Assembly (NCBI GenBank): GCA_023664385.1 | Contig: JAMPFU010000022.1 | Coordinates: 1 to 48,588, forward strand | Direction: 5' to 3' | Length of the DNA: 48,588 bases | From: Clostridium sp. | GTDB taxonomy: Bacteria > Bacillota > Clostridia > Lachnospirales > Lachnospiraceae | Shown here: positions 34,482 through 44,388 of the stretch, one piece after another | How the letters are laid out: every line of letters begins with the position of its first letter | How positions within the stretch are numbered: the stretch's first letter is position 1 | Position numbers and translations under genes: made by a program | The notes under the pieces: generated by a model | What the model was told of the DNA's origin: nothing | What the model saw: only the letters and a program-made list of their open reading frames with translations | Database searches by the model: none

Positions 34482-35324
34482 ATGAAAAAAACGGTAAACA
34501 TTAAGATTACAAAACCACAGTATACAACAATTACGGATATTACATTTGCACAGACTGACTTTTGGTTTGGGCACAGCCGCAGGGACTTGAAGCTGGATAT
34601 TATTTATCCTGAGGATTGTGAAAAAAGATACCCTTGCATCGTTTGGATTTGTGGCGGTGGCTGGAGAATATTGGATAAATCGGCACATTTGGCTTACCTG
34701 TCAATGCTTGCGAGAGAGGGCTTTGTTGTGGCAAGCGTAGAGTATAGGACAAGCAACGAGGAACAATATCCTGCACAGCTTAAGGATGTAAAGGCGGCAA
34801 TCCGTTACCTGAAGGCACATGCAAAAAGATTTTGTATTGATGAAGCCCGCTTTGGGGTTATGGGAGAATCTGCAGGGGGACACCTTGCTGCCTTGTCGGC
34901 GTTGATATCGGACCATGTATTTGAGGAGGGACAGTATTTGGAGTATTCAAGTGCTGTTCAGGCTGCTTGTACATGGTATCCTGTCGTAGATTTGACAGGC
35001 TTTTCCTATCCGTCAACAGATGCGGCTGCGGCGTCCATTGAGTCTGAGCTCCTTGGCTGTAATGTGGAGCATAATAAGGAAAAGGCACTTTCGGCAAGTC
35101 CTATAAGCTATGTTACAAAGGAGGCACCGCCATTTTTGATTATACACGGAACCGATGACCATACAGTACCCTTTTCACAGGGAGAGCTTTTGCATGATAA
35201 GCTAGAGGCAGCAGGCTGTGATGTGAAATTAATTGCCATTGAGGGTGCGGAGCATGCGGAGACGAGATTTTTTCAGGATGAAGTATGGGAAGAAATCATT
35301 TCATTTTTTAAGGAAAAGCTATAG
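34482..35324 (+). CDS. Alpha/beta-hydrolase esterase/lipase (BD-FAE-like)
   Basis: 280 aa from ATG 34482, behind AGGAGGGC. The oxyanion loop is CGGGWR (58-62), the nucleophile elbow GESAG has S130, the acid lies in [10 protein letters not shown] and the His in GAEHAE near the C terminus. The family includes esterases that remove acetyl or feruloyl groups from plant polysaccharides. Without a signal peptide it would act in the cytosol on imported material. Confidence 0.87.
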   Translation: MKKTVNIKITKPQYTTITDITFAQTDFWFGHSRRDLKLDIIYPEDCEKRYPCIVWICGGGWRILDKSAHLAYLSMLAREGFVVASVEYRTSNEEQYPAQLKDVKAAIRYLKAHAKRFCIDEARFGVMGESAGGHLAALSALISDHVFEEGQYLEYSSAVQAACTWYPVVDLTGFSYPSTDAAAASIESELLGCNVEHNKEKALSASPISYVTKEAPPFLIIHGTDDHTVPFSQGELLHDKLEAAGCDVKLIAIEGAEHAETRFFQDEVWEEIISFFKEKL

Positions 35325-35331
35325 CTATGTG

Positions 35332-35360
35332 TTTAAAATATAGCTGTGGTATGTTATAAT
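35332..35360 (+). promoter_or_regulatory. Promoter of the DHH-TIR unit
   Basis: TTTAAA (35332-35337), a 17-bp spacer and TATAAT (35355-35360) with an extended TG-T. Confidence 0.5.
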
Positions 35361-35423
35361 TTACACTGATAGCATTATAAGATGCAGGCATTAAAAATTA
35401 AATAAACATTTGGAGGAGTATAA

Positions 35424-36941
35424 GTGAAATTAAAAGAGCTTCAAGGATACGGCAAGATAACAATACAATGCCATGATAACCCTGATGCTGACGCAATTGC
35501 ATCGGGTTATGGTTTGTATTGTTTTTTTAATGATAATGGAAATGATGTAAGGCTTGTATATAGCGGGAGAAATGAAATCAGTAAATCGAATTTAAAGCTG
35601 ATGGTGGAAAAGCTTAACATACCGATTCAGTATATCAGTCCTGACAGTGCTAAGGAACTGCATTTTGACGGATTGCTGATTACCGTGGATTGTCAATATG
35701 GGGCAGGAAATGTAACAAGGCTTGAGGCTGACAATGTGGCGGTTATAGACCATCATCAGATTGAAATTGAAAATACGGATATGAGCTATATTATTCCCGG
35801 CGTGGGAAGCTGCTCCACCCTTGTGTGGAACATGCTTTTAGAGGAAGGCTATGAGGTAAATGATGATAATGGTCTTGGCACAGCCCTGTACTATGGACTT
35901 TATACGGACACAAATCAGCTATCAGAGATTAACAATCCACTGGACAAGGATTTGAGGGAGGGCGTTGTATTTGACGCAAGCCTGATTAATCAGTTTAAAA
36001 ATTCTAATTTGTCCCTCAAGGAGTTGGAGGTTGCAGGTATTGCCATGCTCAGATACAGCTTCAATGATGAGTACGGCTTTGCAGTCATAAAATCGCAGCC
36101 CTGCGACCCTAATATATTGGGACTTATCAGTGATTTCCTCCTTCAGGTTGACTGTATTAATGTTTGTGTTGTTTATAATGAGACAAATGACGGATATAAA
36201 ATATCGGTTAGAAGCTGTATAAAGGAGGTTAATGCAAGCGAGCTTGCCGCTTTTATCACGGAAGGCGTAGGCTCAGGAGGCGGACACTACGAAAAGGCAG
36301 GGGGCTTTATCAGTGAAAGGCTCTACAGTGATAAATACAAAAACCTGCACCCTGAAGCTTACTTTAACAATCGTATGCTTGAATATTTTGATTCCTTTGA
36401 CTTGATATATGCAAAGGATTATTGCGCCGATATTTCCGACATGAAGCTGTATGAGAAGAAAAAGCTGCCTGTAGGCTATGTAAATATATGGGAGGTGCTT
36501 CCCCTTGGAACGCCGATTACAATCAGAACGCTTGAGGGTGATGTTGACATGGTTGTTGAGCCTGACCTGATTGTCATGATTGGAATAAGGGGAGAGGTTT
36601 ATCCGAACCGTGCGGAGAAATTCAAACGCACATACACGATGGAGGATAGGGAGTACATATATGAGAGCGATACCGATATGAAATATATCCCAACCATAAA
36701 GGTGAGAACTACAGGAGAAAATCTTGTGCTTACTGATTATGCCAAGTCATGTGTTCCAAGTGGAACGGTTAAAATTTATGCAAAACCGCTTTTGCGGGGC
36801 GTAAAGGTTTTTACGGCGTGGGACAAGAGTAAATATATGCTTGGAAAGCCCGGGGACTTTCTTGCCGTAAGAAATGATGATATGCATGACGTATATGTGA
36901 TTGAAAAGAAGATTTTTGCGAAAAGCTACAGTGAGGTATAA
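35424..36941 (+). CDS. DHH-family phosphoesterase with extra C-terminal domain
   Basis: 505 aa from GTG 35424, behind TTGGAGGAGT. The DHH metal site is HDNPDADAIASG (17-28), D89 and DHH at 109-111. The DHHA1 part has GSGGGHYEKAGGF at 283-295. About 170 further residues (335-505) contain a beta-rich segment ending PGDFLAVRNDDMHDVYVIEKKIF. DHH proteins hydrolyse cyclic dinucleotides, short RNAs or pyrophosphate. The TIR gene starts 2 nt after the stop, so a nucleotide-signalling link is attractive but unproven. Confidence 0.88.
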   Translation: MKLKELQGYGKITIQCHDNPDADAIASGYGLYCFFNDNGNDVRLVYSGRNEISKSNLKLMVEKLNIPIQYISPDSAKELHFDGLLITVDCQYGAGNVTRLEADNVAVIDHHQIEIENTDMSYIIPGVGSCSTLVWNMLLEEGYEVNDDNGLGTALYYGLYTDTNQLSEINNPLDKDLREGVVFDASLINQFKNSNLSLKELEVAGIAMLRYSFNDEYGFAVIKSQPCDPNILGLISDFLLQVDCINVCVVYNETNDGYKISVRSCIKEVNASELAAFITEGVGSGGGHYEKAGGFISERLYSDKYKNLHPEAYFNNRMLEYFDSFDLIYAKDYCADISDMKLYEKKKLPVGYVNIWEVLPLGTPITIRTLEGDVDMVVEPDLIVMIGIRGEVYPNRAEKFKRTYTMEDREYIYESDTDMKYIPTIKVRTTGENLVLTDYAKSCVPSGTVKIYAKPLLRGVKVFTAWDKSKYMLGKPGDFLAVRNDDMHDVYVIEKKIFAKSYSEV

Positions 36942-36943
36942 GG

Positions 36944-39466
36944 ATGAAAGAAAAGCCTGAAAGAAAATATATGTATGATGCATTTATAAGCTATCGTCAT
37001 GCAGAGCCGGATAAATTTATTGCTGAAAACCTGCATAAATGTCTTGAGGCATTTAAACCGCCCAAAAGCGTTTTAAAGTCGGGGAAGGCTTCCCGTGAAA
37101 GGATAGAGCGGGTTTTTCGTGACAAGGAGGAGCTGCCGCTTACAAATAATCTTGAGGACCCTATTGTAAATGCTCTGATGCAGTCCGAATATCTTATCGT
37201 GATATGCTCGCCAAGATTAAAGGAGTCAGTCTGGTGTAAGAAGGAAATAGAAATATTTAAGCAGCATCATGGAAGTGAAAAGGTTTTGGCTGTTCTCGTT
37301 GAAGGAGAGCCTGAGGATTCCTTTCCTGAAGAATTGCTTTATGCAGAGGAATACTTTTTGCGTCCTGACGGAACGCAGGAGGTAACGAAAAAGGCGATTG
37401 AGCCTCTTGCGGCGGACGTCAGGGGAAGAAGCAAAAAGGAGATGTTAAAGGCATTGAAGGCTGAGCTTTTGCGGCTTGCAGCGCCAATGTTTTCAGTTTC
37501 CTATGATGATTTGCGCCAGCGGCACAGAGAAAAAAAGCTTAAAAAGGTGATTGCAGTTTCCGTGGTATCGGCTGTTATTGGTCTGATGATCGGGGCTGTC
37601 AGCGTTGTGACGGCACTGCGAATAAAAAAACAGAAGGAGCAGATTGAAAAGCAGGCAGACCAAATTGCATTACAGACAAATGAGATAAAGGAACAGAACG
37701 CAAAGCTTTTGGAAAACCAGTCGGTAAATCTTGCAAATGAGTCCCTGCGTCTTTTAGAGGAGGGCGACAGGGAGGGCGCTGTATTAAAGGCAAGACAGGC
37801 ACTTACAGAGTACGAGGGAATAAAGCTGCCATATACGCCTGAGGCTAAGTACGCACTTTGCGAAAGCTTATATGTGTATGATACTGATACGATTATGAAG
37901 GCACACCATCAGCTTGTCTCAGACAGCGTGATAGAATATATGTATGTTTCGCCTGATAAAAACTATGCGGCTACCTATGATGAAGCTGGAAAGCTCCGCA
38001 TTTGGGAGGTAAAAACGGGTGAATTAATAACGCAGCTGGAGGCGTGGCTTTTTAGTGAAAAAGAGTTTGTGTTTATAGATAACAACAGAGTTGCATATAA
38101 AACGGACAGCGGAGAAATCAATATTTATTGGATAAATGAGGAAAATATGCAAAGCTTGTCGTGTAATGCGGTGTTTGGGTTTAAGGTAGACCCAAATGGA
38201 AATTATTTGGTAGTTAAGGGTTGGAACAGCCAATATATATATGATATAAATACATTGGAGCTTTTATATACTTATAATCCACGTGATGGATACAAAATTG
38301 AAAGTACAAGCTTTTTTGTCGGTGACAATATTTGGATTTATATTGATTCCCCTGATGTGCAGAATGTGGAAAATGATACGGCAACGCCGCAAGATACAGA
38401 GATGGAACAGGAAAATAATGAACAGGAAACTCCTTTAGGGGCAACGCTTCATTTTGTTGATTTGTCAGATGGCTTGGAATATGCCTTTTTGGACGTTGAA
38501 TTTCCCAATGTTACTGATATACGGATTAAAGGAGAAACTGCATATATACTTGCCAATAATTATGCTGCAGCTTCTAGAAGCGGCACAACATGTCTTATGG
38601 TATGTGATATAAAGACGGGAAGTAAGCTATGGGAAAAGCTATATGAGGATATTTATATAGATTCTATCTGCATGTCATACGCAGATGGCGCTGACGAGCT
38701 TGTAATATATTCTAATAGGGAGATATTTACAATTGAGGAGGACACTGGAAAAGAGACCGCAAGATTTACAGCTACCTCGGAAATTATAGATTGTATGGGC
38801 TTTAAAAGTGGAGAAAGCTTTATTACATTTTTGAGAGATGGGTCGTTATGTGTTATTACGGAAAGTAAACAATATACGTCTTTGGAGTTTTACTTGGATT
38901 GTAAGGCGGATAACGTTACTGGTTTTGTTCCTGCGGCAGATGGCTTTTTGGTGCTGCCTCAAAATAGTAACCGAATTACTTATTATTGTACCAGTGTCAA
39001 TCCTGATTTACAGCCGTATGAGGGTGAAGTGGTTTCCATGGAGGAGGCTTATTGGGACAGTGTTTCAGAACGGGACTTTAAGGCCGAGGCAGAGGAGCTT
39101 GGCTTGGAAAAGGCTTCCCTTGTAACGTATATATTGTATTCTGCTGATGCGTCAATTATATTTGTTTCCTATAAGGATGCCAGCCTTGAGCTATATGATG
39201 CTTCGTCTATGCAGCTTTTGGAAACAATAAATGAAATACAGGGTGATGCAAGATATTATCTCGGCGAAGATAACGAGGGAAACAAATATATTTCAGGAGC
39301 ATACTGTGGTTATTGTTTTGATGCTGACTATAACATAACGGCGAGAATACAAAATCTTCTTGCCGTTGATAAGGAAAACAACAGGCTTATCGTGGGGTCA
39401 TACGACGAGCCATACCAAATTCCCGTTTATTCAACACAGGAGCTTTTGGACATGACCTTGGAATAA
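36944..39466 (+). CDS. TIR-domain protein with TM helix and beta-propeller-like region
   Basis: 840 aa. The TIR domain (about 8-150) starts YDAFISYRH and holds the catalytic-type Glu, E101, in SVWCKKE, so NAD hydrolase activity is possible. One TM helix lies at about 200-226, followed by a Lys/Gln/Glu coiled coil (227-262). The rest, outside or inside depending on topology, has WD40-like beta repeats (YVSPDKNYAATYDEAGKLRIWE and similar). An acidic linker sits near residue 480. The design resembles membrane-linked STAND/TIR signalling proteins. It is co-transcribed with the DHH phosphoesterase. A defence role is inference. Confidence 0.88.
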   Translation: MKEKPERKYMYDAFISYRHAEPDKFIAENLHKCLEAFKPPKSVLKSGKASRERIERVFRDKEELPLTNNLEDPIVNALMQSEYLIVICSPRLKESVWCKKEIEIFKQHHGSEKVLAVLVEGEPEDSFPEELLYAEEYFLRPDGTQEVTKKAIEPLAADVRGRSKKEMLKALKAELLRLAAPMFSVSYDDLRQRHREKKLKKVIAVSVVSAVIGLMIGAVSVVTALRIKKQKEQIEKQADQIALQTNEIKEQNAKLLENQSVNLANESLRLLEEGDREGAVLKARQALTEYEGIKLPYTPEAKYALCESLYVYDTDTIMKAHHQLVSDSVIEYMYVSPDKNYAATYDEAGKLRIWEVKTGELITQLEAWLFSEKEFVFIDNNRVAYKTDSGEINIYWINEENMQSLSCNAVFGFKVDPNGNYLVVKGWNSQYIYDINTLELLYTYNPRDGYKIESTSFFVGDNIWIYIDSPDVQNVENDTATPQDTEMEQENNEQETPLGATLHFVDLSDGLEYAFLDVEFPNVTDIRIKGETAYILANNYAAASRSGTTCLMVCDIKTGSKLWEKLYEDIYIDSICMSYADGADELVIYSNREIFTIEEDTGKETARFTATSEIIDCMGFKSGESFITFLRDGSLCVITESKQYTSLEFYLDCKADNVTGFVPAADGFLVLPQNSNRITYYCTSVNPDLQPYEGEVVSMEEAYWDSVSERDFKAEAEELGLEKASLVTYILYSADASIIFVSYKDASLELYDASSMQLLETINEIQGDARYYLGEDNEGNKYISGAYCGYCFDADYNITARIQNLLAVDKENNRLIVGSYDEPYQIPVYSTQELLDMTLE

Positions 39467-39486
39467 ATAGAGACGCAATATTTTTA

Positions 39487-39550
39487 AGGCTGTCAGTCAA
39501 ATGGATTTTATTTATGAAATAATTTCCAGTTGGCTGACAGCTTTTTTGTT
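39487..39550 (+). terminator. Terminator of the DHH-TIR unit
   Basis: GCTGTCAG (from 39490) pairs with CTGACAGC before TTTTTT; the loop contains a second pairing. It lies 20-80 nt after the TIR stop. Confidence 0.75.
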
Positions 39551-39924
39551 CTTTTATATTTAGTGAAAATCCTCAAGCTTTTTGCTATAAGGCATAATTA
39601 AATTCTTGTTTATAAAGAAAAATATAACACTCAAACAGAATAATTCTCTGATTGTGTGAAAAAAAGTGTTGCTTGTGAAAAAAATGTGTCGTTTATGTAT
39701 TGCGCGTTGAATTTGGTTCAATATAAGCGAAAATAAAGATAGAATATGCAATTTTCTGTCGCATTAAAAACAAAATATCGGCGATAACAAGCCTTATGTG
39801 TAAGAAAGGGGGCGTAAAAATTAGATACATCAATAAGGCATGTAACTATAGATATAGTTCAATGGATGGTAAATCATTGCGTTACCATATATTTGGTGAT
39901 GTCAAAAATGAAGGGAGGCAAAAA
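39551..39924. other. AT-rich intergenic region
   Basis: No gene is supported. TTGAA-N5-TTCAA near 39708 is a short palindrome. A frame from 39796 runs into the next gene but has no coding character before its true start. Confidence 0.3.
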
Positions 39925-40551
39925 ATGGACAAGGTATTATCAGGAAAAAAGGTTGCCGTCCTTGTTGAGACGGAGTACATACCACAGGAGGTAGCTTATT
40001 ATAAGGAGTTTTTTACCTCATACGGCGCAGAGGTTGACTTTATGACATATCTTTGGGGAGATACTGAGCGTGTTATTGTAAGTGATGTTACAGAGAAGGG
40101 GCAGATGCCTGAAGCCATGCTTGTAAAAAAGGAGATTGCTGATTGTAATCCGAACGATTATGCAATTGTGCTTACTGCGGCAAACTATGTTGCATGCCGC
40201 CTGAGGGAAATACCGCCGATGGGAAGTCTTGGAAGCACTGACCTTTTACGTTCACCGGCTGCCGTAAGATTTATGGCTTCAGCTATGATGAACCCAAGTA
40301 TTGTTAAGGGAGCGTTATGCCATTCCTTATGGATTCTCACACCGCTGCCTGAGCTGTTAAAGGGAAGAAAGGTTATATGTCATACGGTTGTGCTTGCAGA
40401 TGTATATAACGCAGGGGCAATTTATGTGCCTGACGAATCTCGCGTTGTTGTGGATAAGGATTTAGTTACTGGAAGGTCTGCGGCAGATTTAAAGCTTTAT
40501 TGTGAAACACTGCTTGCAACCTACAGGAAAATAAATTTAGCAGGAAAATGA
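39925..40551 (+). CDS. DJ-1/PfpI-family protein
   Basis: 208 aa from ATG 39925, behind GGGAGGC; the longer frame from 39796 lacks a ribosome site. The glutamine-amidotransferase-like fold has nucleophile C132-H133 in ALCHSLW and acid E15 in LVETEY. Family members are proteases, chaperones, glyoxalases or amidases. It lies 21 nt before an AGE-family epimerase, which suggests a shared sugar or glycation-related step. Confidence 0.83.
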   Translation: MDKVLSGKKVAVLVETEYIPQEVAYYKEFFTSYGAEVDFMTYLWGDTERVIVSDVTEKGQMPEAMLVKKEIADCNPNDYAIVLTAANYVACRLREIPPMGSLGSTDLLRSPAAVRFMASAMMNPSIVKGALCHSLWILTPLPELLKGRKVICHTVVLADVYNAGAIYVPDESRVVVDKDLVTGRSAADLKLYCETLLATYRKINLAGK

Positions 40552-40572
40552 GTAAAAAAGGGGGAAATGAAT

Positions 40573-42081
40573 ATGAGAATAAAAAGAAGTAATAGTTTAA
40601 GGTATGGATTTAATGCGGCGGAGAAGAACGGTAAATTACAGAGTAAAAATGTTGTGGAATATGACATTGACGAGCTGGTGCATGACCTGACGGAGCCGTA
40701 TATATGGAGAAATCATATTGTTGATGATTTGATGAAGTTTTGGGAGAAGGATTCCACTGAGCTTCAGGGCGGACTTTTTCCAACCTATCTTACAAATGAA
40801 GGCTACAGGCTTTCGGATAACCCTGACGAATGGCCGGAGGAGATAAAAGCGGCGCTTGCCTCTGCTGATACAAAGGGGCTGGTTACGCCTGAGTATAATT
40901 ATGTGAGAGCCCATTCAAGACTTACATATGCAAATGGCATTGCCTTTCATGTGACGGGAAAGGAAAAATATCTGAAAACCTGCAAGAAGGGTGCTGAGGC
41001 GTTAATTGCGGCAATAGACGGCAATCACGGCATGTTTAACCTTCAGGAAAAAAGCACAGGAAAATGGGGAGACCCGGCATCCGACAGAAATAGTCAGGAC
41101 ATGGCATACGGACTTACGGGACTTTGTATGTATTATTTCCTTACCCATGATGAGACGGTGCTTTCACACATCATAAAGGTAAAAAATTACATTTTTGATA
41201 CATACCTTGATGATGGCAAGGGATATTTTACATGGCTTCCGAAGGATAACATTAATAACAGCGTGGAAATTGTTGCACAGCTTGACCAAATGTATGCATA
41301 TATGCTTTTTGTAACACCATCCCTGCCTGAGCCGTATCAGTCGGAATGGAAGAAGGATATAAAGAGGATTTTGGATATTTTGATTTACCGTTTCTACAGC
41401 GAAAGATATGCATTCTTTTGGGGACAAGATACAAGCTCTGCAACGAAGCAGCTTGGAACCAATCATACGGATTTCGGACATTCCGTAAAAACAATGTGGC
41501 TGATTCTTATGGCAGGCGTGCTTTTGGAGGATATGACATATGTAATATTTGCAAGGGAAAAAATTGATAAGATTTTGAAAGAAGCTTATATTAAGAAGGA
41601 TAAGTGCTGGGGAAGAAGATTTGATGAGAACGGCGAACTGGATAAGGATAAGGAGTGGTGGATTCTTGCTGAGCTTGATCAGGCGACTGCTATTCTTGCA
41701 TTAAATGACCCGTCATATCTGCAATATCTTAACAATACATATGCATATTGGTTTAAATATATGGTTGACTACGAGAATGGGGAGATATGGCACATGGTTG
41801 ACGGCGAGACAAATGAGCCTGTTATAAAATATCCGAAGGCGCATAGCTGGAAAAACTCCCTCCACAGCTTTGAGCATGCCCTTTTCGGCTATATGACTAG
41901 CAGTCAGTTAAAGGGAGAGGATTTTGAGCTTTACTATGCTTTTTCAAAGGATGAGGATGCCCAAAAAGCCGAGCCGTACATTTTCAGGGCAAATAAAGTA
42001 GCGGTAAATGTGTATCAGGAGCTTTCATTTATGGAGGACAGAAACCATATTGTGAAAGTAACCTACAATGCGCTCAGATAG
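40573..42081 (+). CDS. N-acylglucosamine 2-epimerase (AGE) family protein
   Basis: 502 aa from ATG 40573, 8 nt after GGGGG; ATG 40567 is too close. The (alpha/alpha)6-barrel hallmarks are AHSRLTYANGIAFHVTG, DFGHSVKTMWLI, WWILAELDQATAIL and HSWKNSLHSFEHALFGY, which carry the conserved His and Glu of the epimerase site. It would interconvert a sugar at C2. The enzyme is longer than typical AGE (about 400 aa) because of an extended N terminus. Confidence 0.87.
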   Translation: MRIKRSNSLRYGFNAAEKNGKLQSKNVVEYDIDELVHDLTEPYIWRNHIVDDLMKFWEKDSTELQGGLFPTYLTNEGYRLSDNPDEWPEEIKAALASADTKGLVTPEYNYVRAHSRLTYANGIAFHVTGKEKYLKTCKKGAEALIAAIDGNHGMFNLQEKSTGKWGDPASDRNSQDMAYGLTGLCMYYFLTHDETVLSHIIKVKNYIFDTYLDDGKGYFTWLPKDNINNSVEIVAQLDQMYAYMLFVTPSLPEPYQSEWKKDIKRILDILIYRFYSERYAFFWGQDTSSATKQLGTNHTDFGHSVKTMWLILMAGVLLEDMTYVIFAREKIDKILKEAYIKKDKCWGRRFDENGELDKDKEWWILAELDQATAILALNDPSYLQYLNNTYAYWFKYMVDYENGEIWHMVDGETNEPVIKYPKAHSWKNSLHSFEHALFGYMTSSQLKGEDFELYYAFSKDEDAQKAEPYIFRANKVAVNVYQELSFMEDRNHIVKVTYNALR

Positions 42082-42087
42082 GAGCTT

Positions 42088-42156
42088 ATGAAATACAGGA
42101 CCAAGGAGGGAACTATGCAAAAAACGGGAAATGAAAAGCTGGTTGCTTGGGGATGA
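42088..42156 (+). CDS. Possible 22-aa peptide after the epimerase
   Basis: ATG 42088 behind AGGAGC is open for 22 codons, and an internal ATG at 42115 has its own AAGGAGG. Two ribosome sites in so short a frame suggest translation, perhaps as a leader peptide. There are no known relatives. Confidence 0.25.
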   Translation: MKYRTKEGTMQKTGNEKLVAWG

Positions 42157-42206
42157 TATGCCCGCATTGCTTGAGATAGAGGTGTGACATATGCAATTTC
42201 CTTAAT

Positions 42207-42242
42207 GGCAACCTCAGGTTTACAAAAGGCAACCACAGGTTT
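42207..42242. repeat. 15-bp direct repeat upstream of a lipoprotein gene
   Basis: GGCAACCTCAGGTTT (42207) and GGCAACCACAGGTTT (42228), 21 bp apart with one mismatch. The second copy also pairs with GTTGC after it. A tandem operator is possible. Confidence 0.4.
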
Positions 42243-42304
42243 GTTGCGTTTCGCATTATTTGTGCTAGCATAAAATAACAAAACAAATAATAAGGAGGCA
42301 CAAA

Positions 42305-43489
42305 ATGCGAAAGAAAATTATTACATTTTTATGTGCAGGCTTCATGGTGTTTTCCCTTGCAGGCTGTGGGAAAAAGGATGAGGATTGGGAAATAACAAGC
42401 AATAAAACAACAACGACTACCATTTCGACGACTGATACAGAGGCACCGCCAAGTACAGAGGATATAAAACCAGCGGCTGATGAGGACAACTGGGTAACAG
42501 TTGGCAGCGACAGAACCGGCTATGCTGATGTTCCTGACAACTACCAAAAGCATGAAAGCAGAGAGAATGGACAATATTCCCTGCAATATATTTCCGAGGC
42601 GGACGGCGGATTAGTTACACTGCTTGACAGTAATTATGGACTTGACAGTGCGGTATTGGCAAACGAAGCCGACCCTGCTAATATTATTTTACAGGCTTAT
42701 CAATCGCAATATGCACAAATGAATGGGACGAATATAGATCAGACAGAGGTCAGCATGGATGGCGTCAGCTTTTACCGTTCTATCGATTCCATGCCTGCGG
42801 GAAGTATACAGAGCTATGAATATTGGCTCTATACATATGTGGCTTATACAAATGACAAATTTTATACCGTGATTGCCGAGGGCAAAGAAGATACGGTCAG
42901 GGAGCTTTCAAAAAAGATTGAAGATACCTTCCATTTTAATGATAGCAGCGCAGGCAGCAGTGGAAGTAATGTAAGTTCAGGTGCAGGAAGCACGCTCGGA
43001 GAAAGCGGCGAAGCAGCTTGGACAAACTATGAAATTATATTAGACGGCGATAAATATACCCTTCCATGTAATGTATCAGAGTTGGAGGCAAACGGTTGGA
43101 GCATACTTGACACCACATACGACGAGGATGTTTTGGAGCCTGATGATTACAACATTGTTATCATAGAGAGAAATGATATTGAGGCATGGGTTTTAATAGG
43201 AAATACAAATGGAAGCGGTAATATCAGCCACCATGACGGACAGCTTATCGGAATAAATATCGACTACTCTCTTGAAGATACAAATTCATCGGCAGCAGGC
43301 GGAGTAAAGCTTGGAATGACAGCGGATGAGGTCATGTCCATATTGGGCGAGCCAACCTACTCAGATAGTGACGAAGACTACATTTGGCTTACCTATGACA
43401 GTCCTGATTACTTACAGGATTTCTTTTCAATGCTTGATATTACCTTAACTGACGGCGTAGTAACAGAAATAGAAGTAAGGCACAAATAA
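42305..43489 (+). CDS. Lipoprotein of unknown function
   Basis: 394 aa. Signal peptide and lipobox FSLAGC (C21), a Thr/Ser-rich linker (about 30-60), a globular domain (about 65-215), a Ser/Gly linker (about 218-240) and a second domain ending with GMTADEVMSILGEPTY, which resembles the helix-turn of SmpA/BamE-like modules. RBS AAGGAGGCAC. It begins a run of three lipoprotein genes. Confidence 0.85.
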   Translation: MRKKIITFLCAGFMVFSLAGCGKKDEDWEITSNKTTTTTISTTDTEAPPSTEDIKPAADEDNWVTVGSDRTGYADVPDNYQKHESRENGQYSLQYISEADGGLVTLLDSNYGLDSAVLANEADPANIILQAYQSQYAQMNGTNIDQTEVSMDGVSFYRSIDSMPAGSIQSYEYWLYTYVAYTNDKFYTVIAEGKEDTVRELSKKIEDTFHFNDSSAGSSGSNVSSGAGSTLGESGEAAWTNYEIILDGDKYTLPCNVSELEANGWSILDTTYDEDVLEPDDYNIVIIERNDIEAWVLIGNTNGSGNISHHDGQLIGINIDYSLEDTNSSAAGGVKLGMTADEVMSILGEPTYSDSDEDYIWLTYDSPDYLQDFFSMLDITLTDGVVTEIEVRHK

Positions 43490-43540
43490 AAGCTATTTCC
43501 TTTGAATCCGTCTCTGACGAGTGAAAGGAGCGTAACAGAT

Positions 43541-44137
43541 ATGAAAAAACGTTTTGTCTGCATCTTAACAGTAATTTGCATACTTAGCTTGGCTGGCTGT
43601 ACTGACAATACAGACACATCATCTGACGAAACATTAGATTTATTTATCAATGGCTCAATCAATGCAATTGACTCCACAGATTTGACATCAACCTTTTACA
43701 TTACTGATTTAAAGATGGATTCTGAAGAATGGGATTCCTTTTCTATCGGGGAGAAGGCTGACCTTGATAATGATGGCGAAAACGAATTGATTATTTGTGG
43801 CCCTTATGGTGGAATGTACCTTGATGCACGTGATAACAAGGTCTATAAATTTGCTGCAGGAGCAGGTACTGCCCTCACACTCTCTTACTGTTTTTATGAT
43901 GGGACTGCATGGATTATGTACAGCAACTGCATGAATACAGGATATAAAGCATATCATATGGAAAAATTTGAAGGGGCAGATCATTTAGCGGCAGAAATGA
44001 ATTTCGGTGAAGAACTTGTTGATGAAAACAATATAGAGTCCGGAATGAAATATACATTGAATGGAACTGAAATATCTTATGCTGAATATACAGAATTAAG
44101 CAGCAAGATTTTTGCAACCGAGGTAAAGACAAACTAA
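43541..44137 (+). CDS. Lipoprotein with Ca-binding-like motif
   Basis: 198 aa from ATG 43541, behind AAAGGAGC. Lipobox LSLAGC (C20). DLDNDGENELI near 75-85 resembles the Asp-rich loop of EF-hand or FG-GAP repeats. The remainder is unrecognised. It follows the lipoprotein at 42305 by 51 nt and is probably co-transcribed with it. Confidence 0.82.
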   Translation: MKKRFVCILTVICILSLAGCTDNTDTSSDETLDLFINGSINAIDSTDLTSTFYITDLKMDSEEWDSFSIGEKADLDNDGENELIICGPYGGMYLDARDNKVYKFAAGAGTALTLSYCFYDGTAWIMYSNCMNTGYKAYHMEKFEGADHLAAEMNFGEELVDENNIESGMKYTLNGTEISYAEYTELSSKIFATEVKTN

Positions 44138-44227
44138 AAGGCAGCTTCCGGTCTGATGGGACGGACAGAACGAAATATTGAAATCTTTTGATGAAGCAGC
44201 ATATAAAAAATTGATGATTGCTACCAT

Positions 44228-44271
44228 GGCAGCGGTTTATCCCTTGTGGAAAACTGCTGCCTTTTCGTTTT
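44228..44271 (+). terminator. Intrinsic terminator
   Basis: GGCAGCGGTTT (44228-44238) pairs with AAACTGCTGCC (44251-44261), one G-T pair, followed by TTTTCGTTTT. Confidence 0.7.
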
Positions 44272-44388
44272 AAAGTTATTGTAAATAGTGCATTGCGATT
44301 GACGATATGGTAAAATAATAATATAAGGCAATTCAACATATCGGTAGTTGCCAAAAAATTTGGCAACAGCTTACAGGAGGGTATGTAT

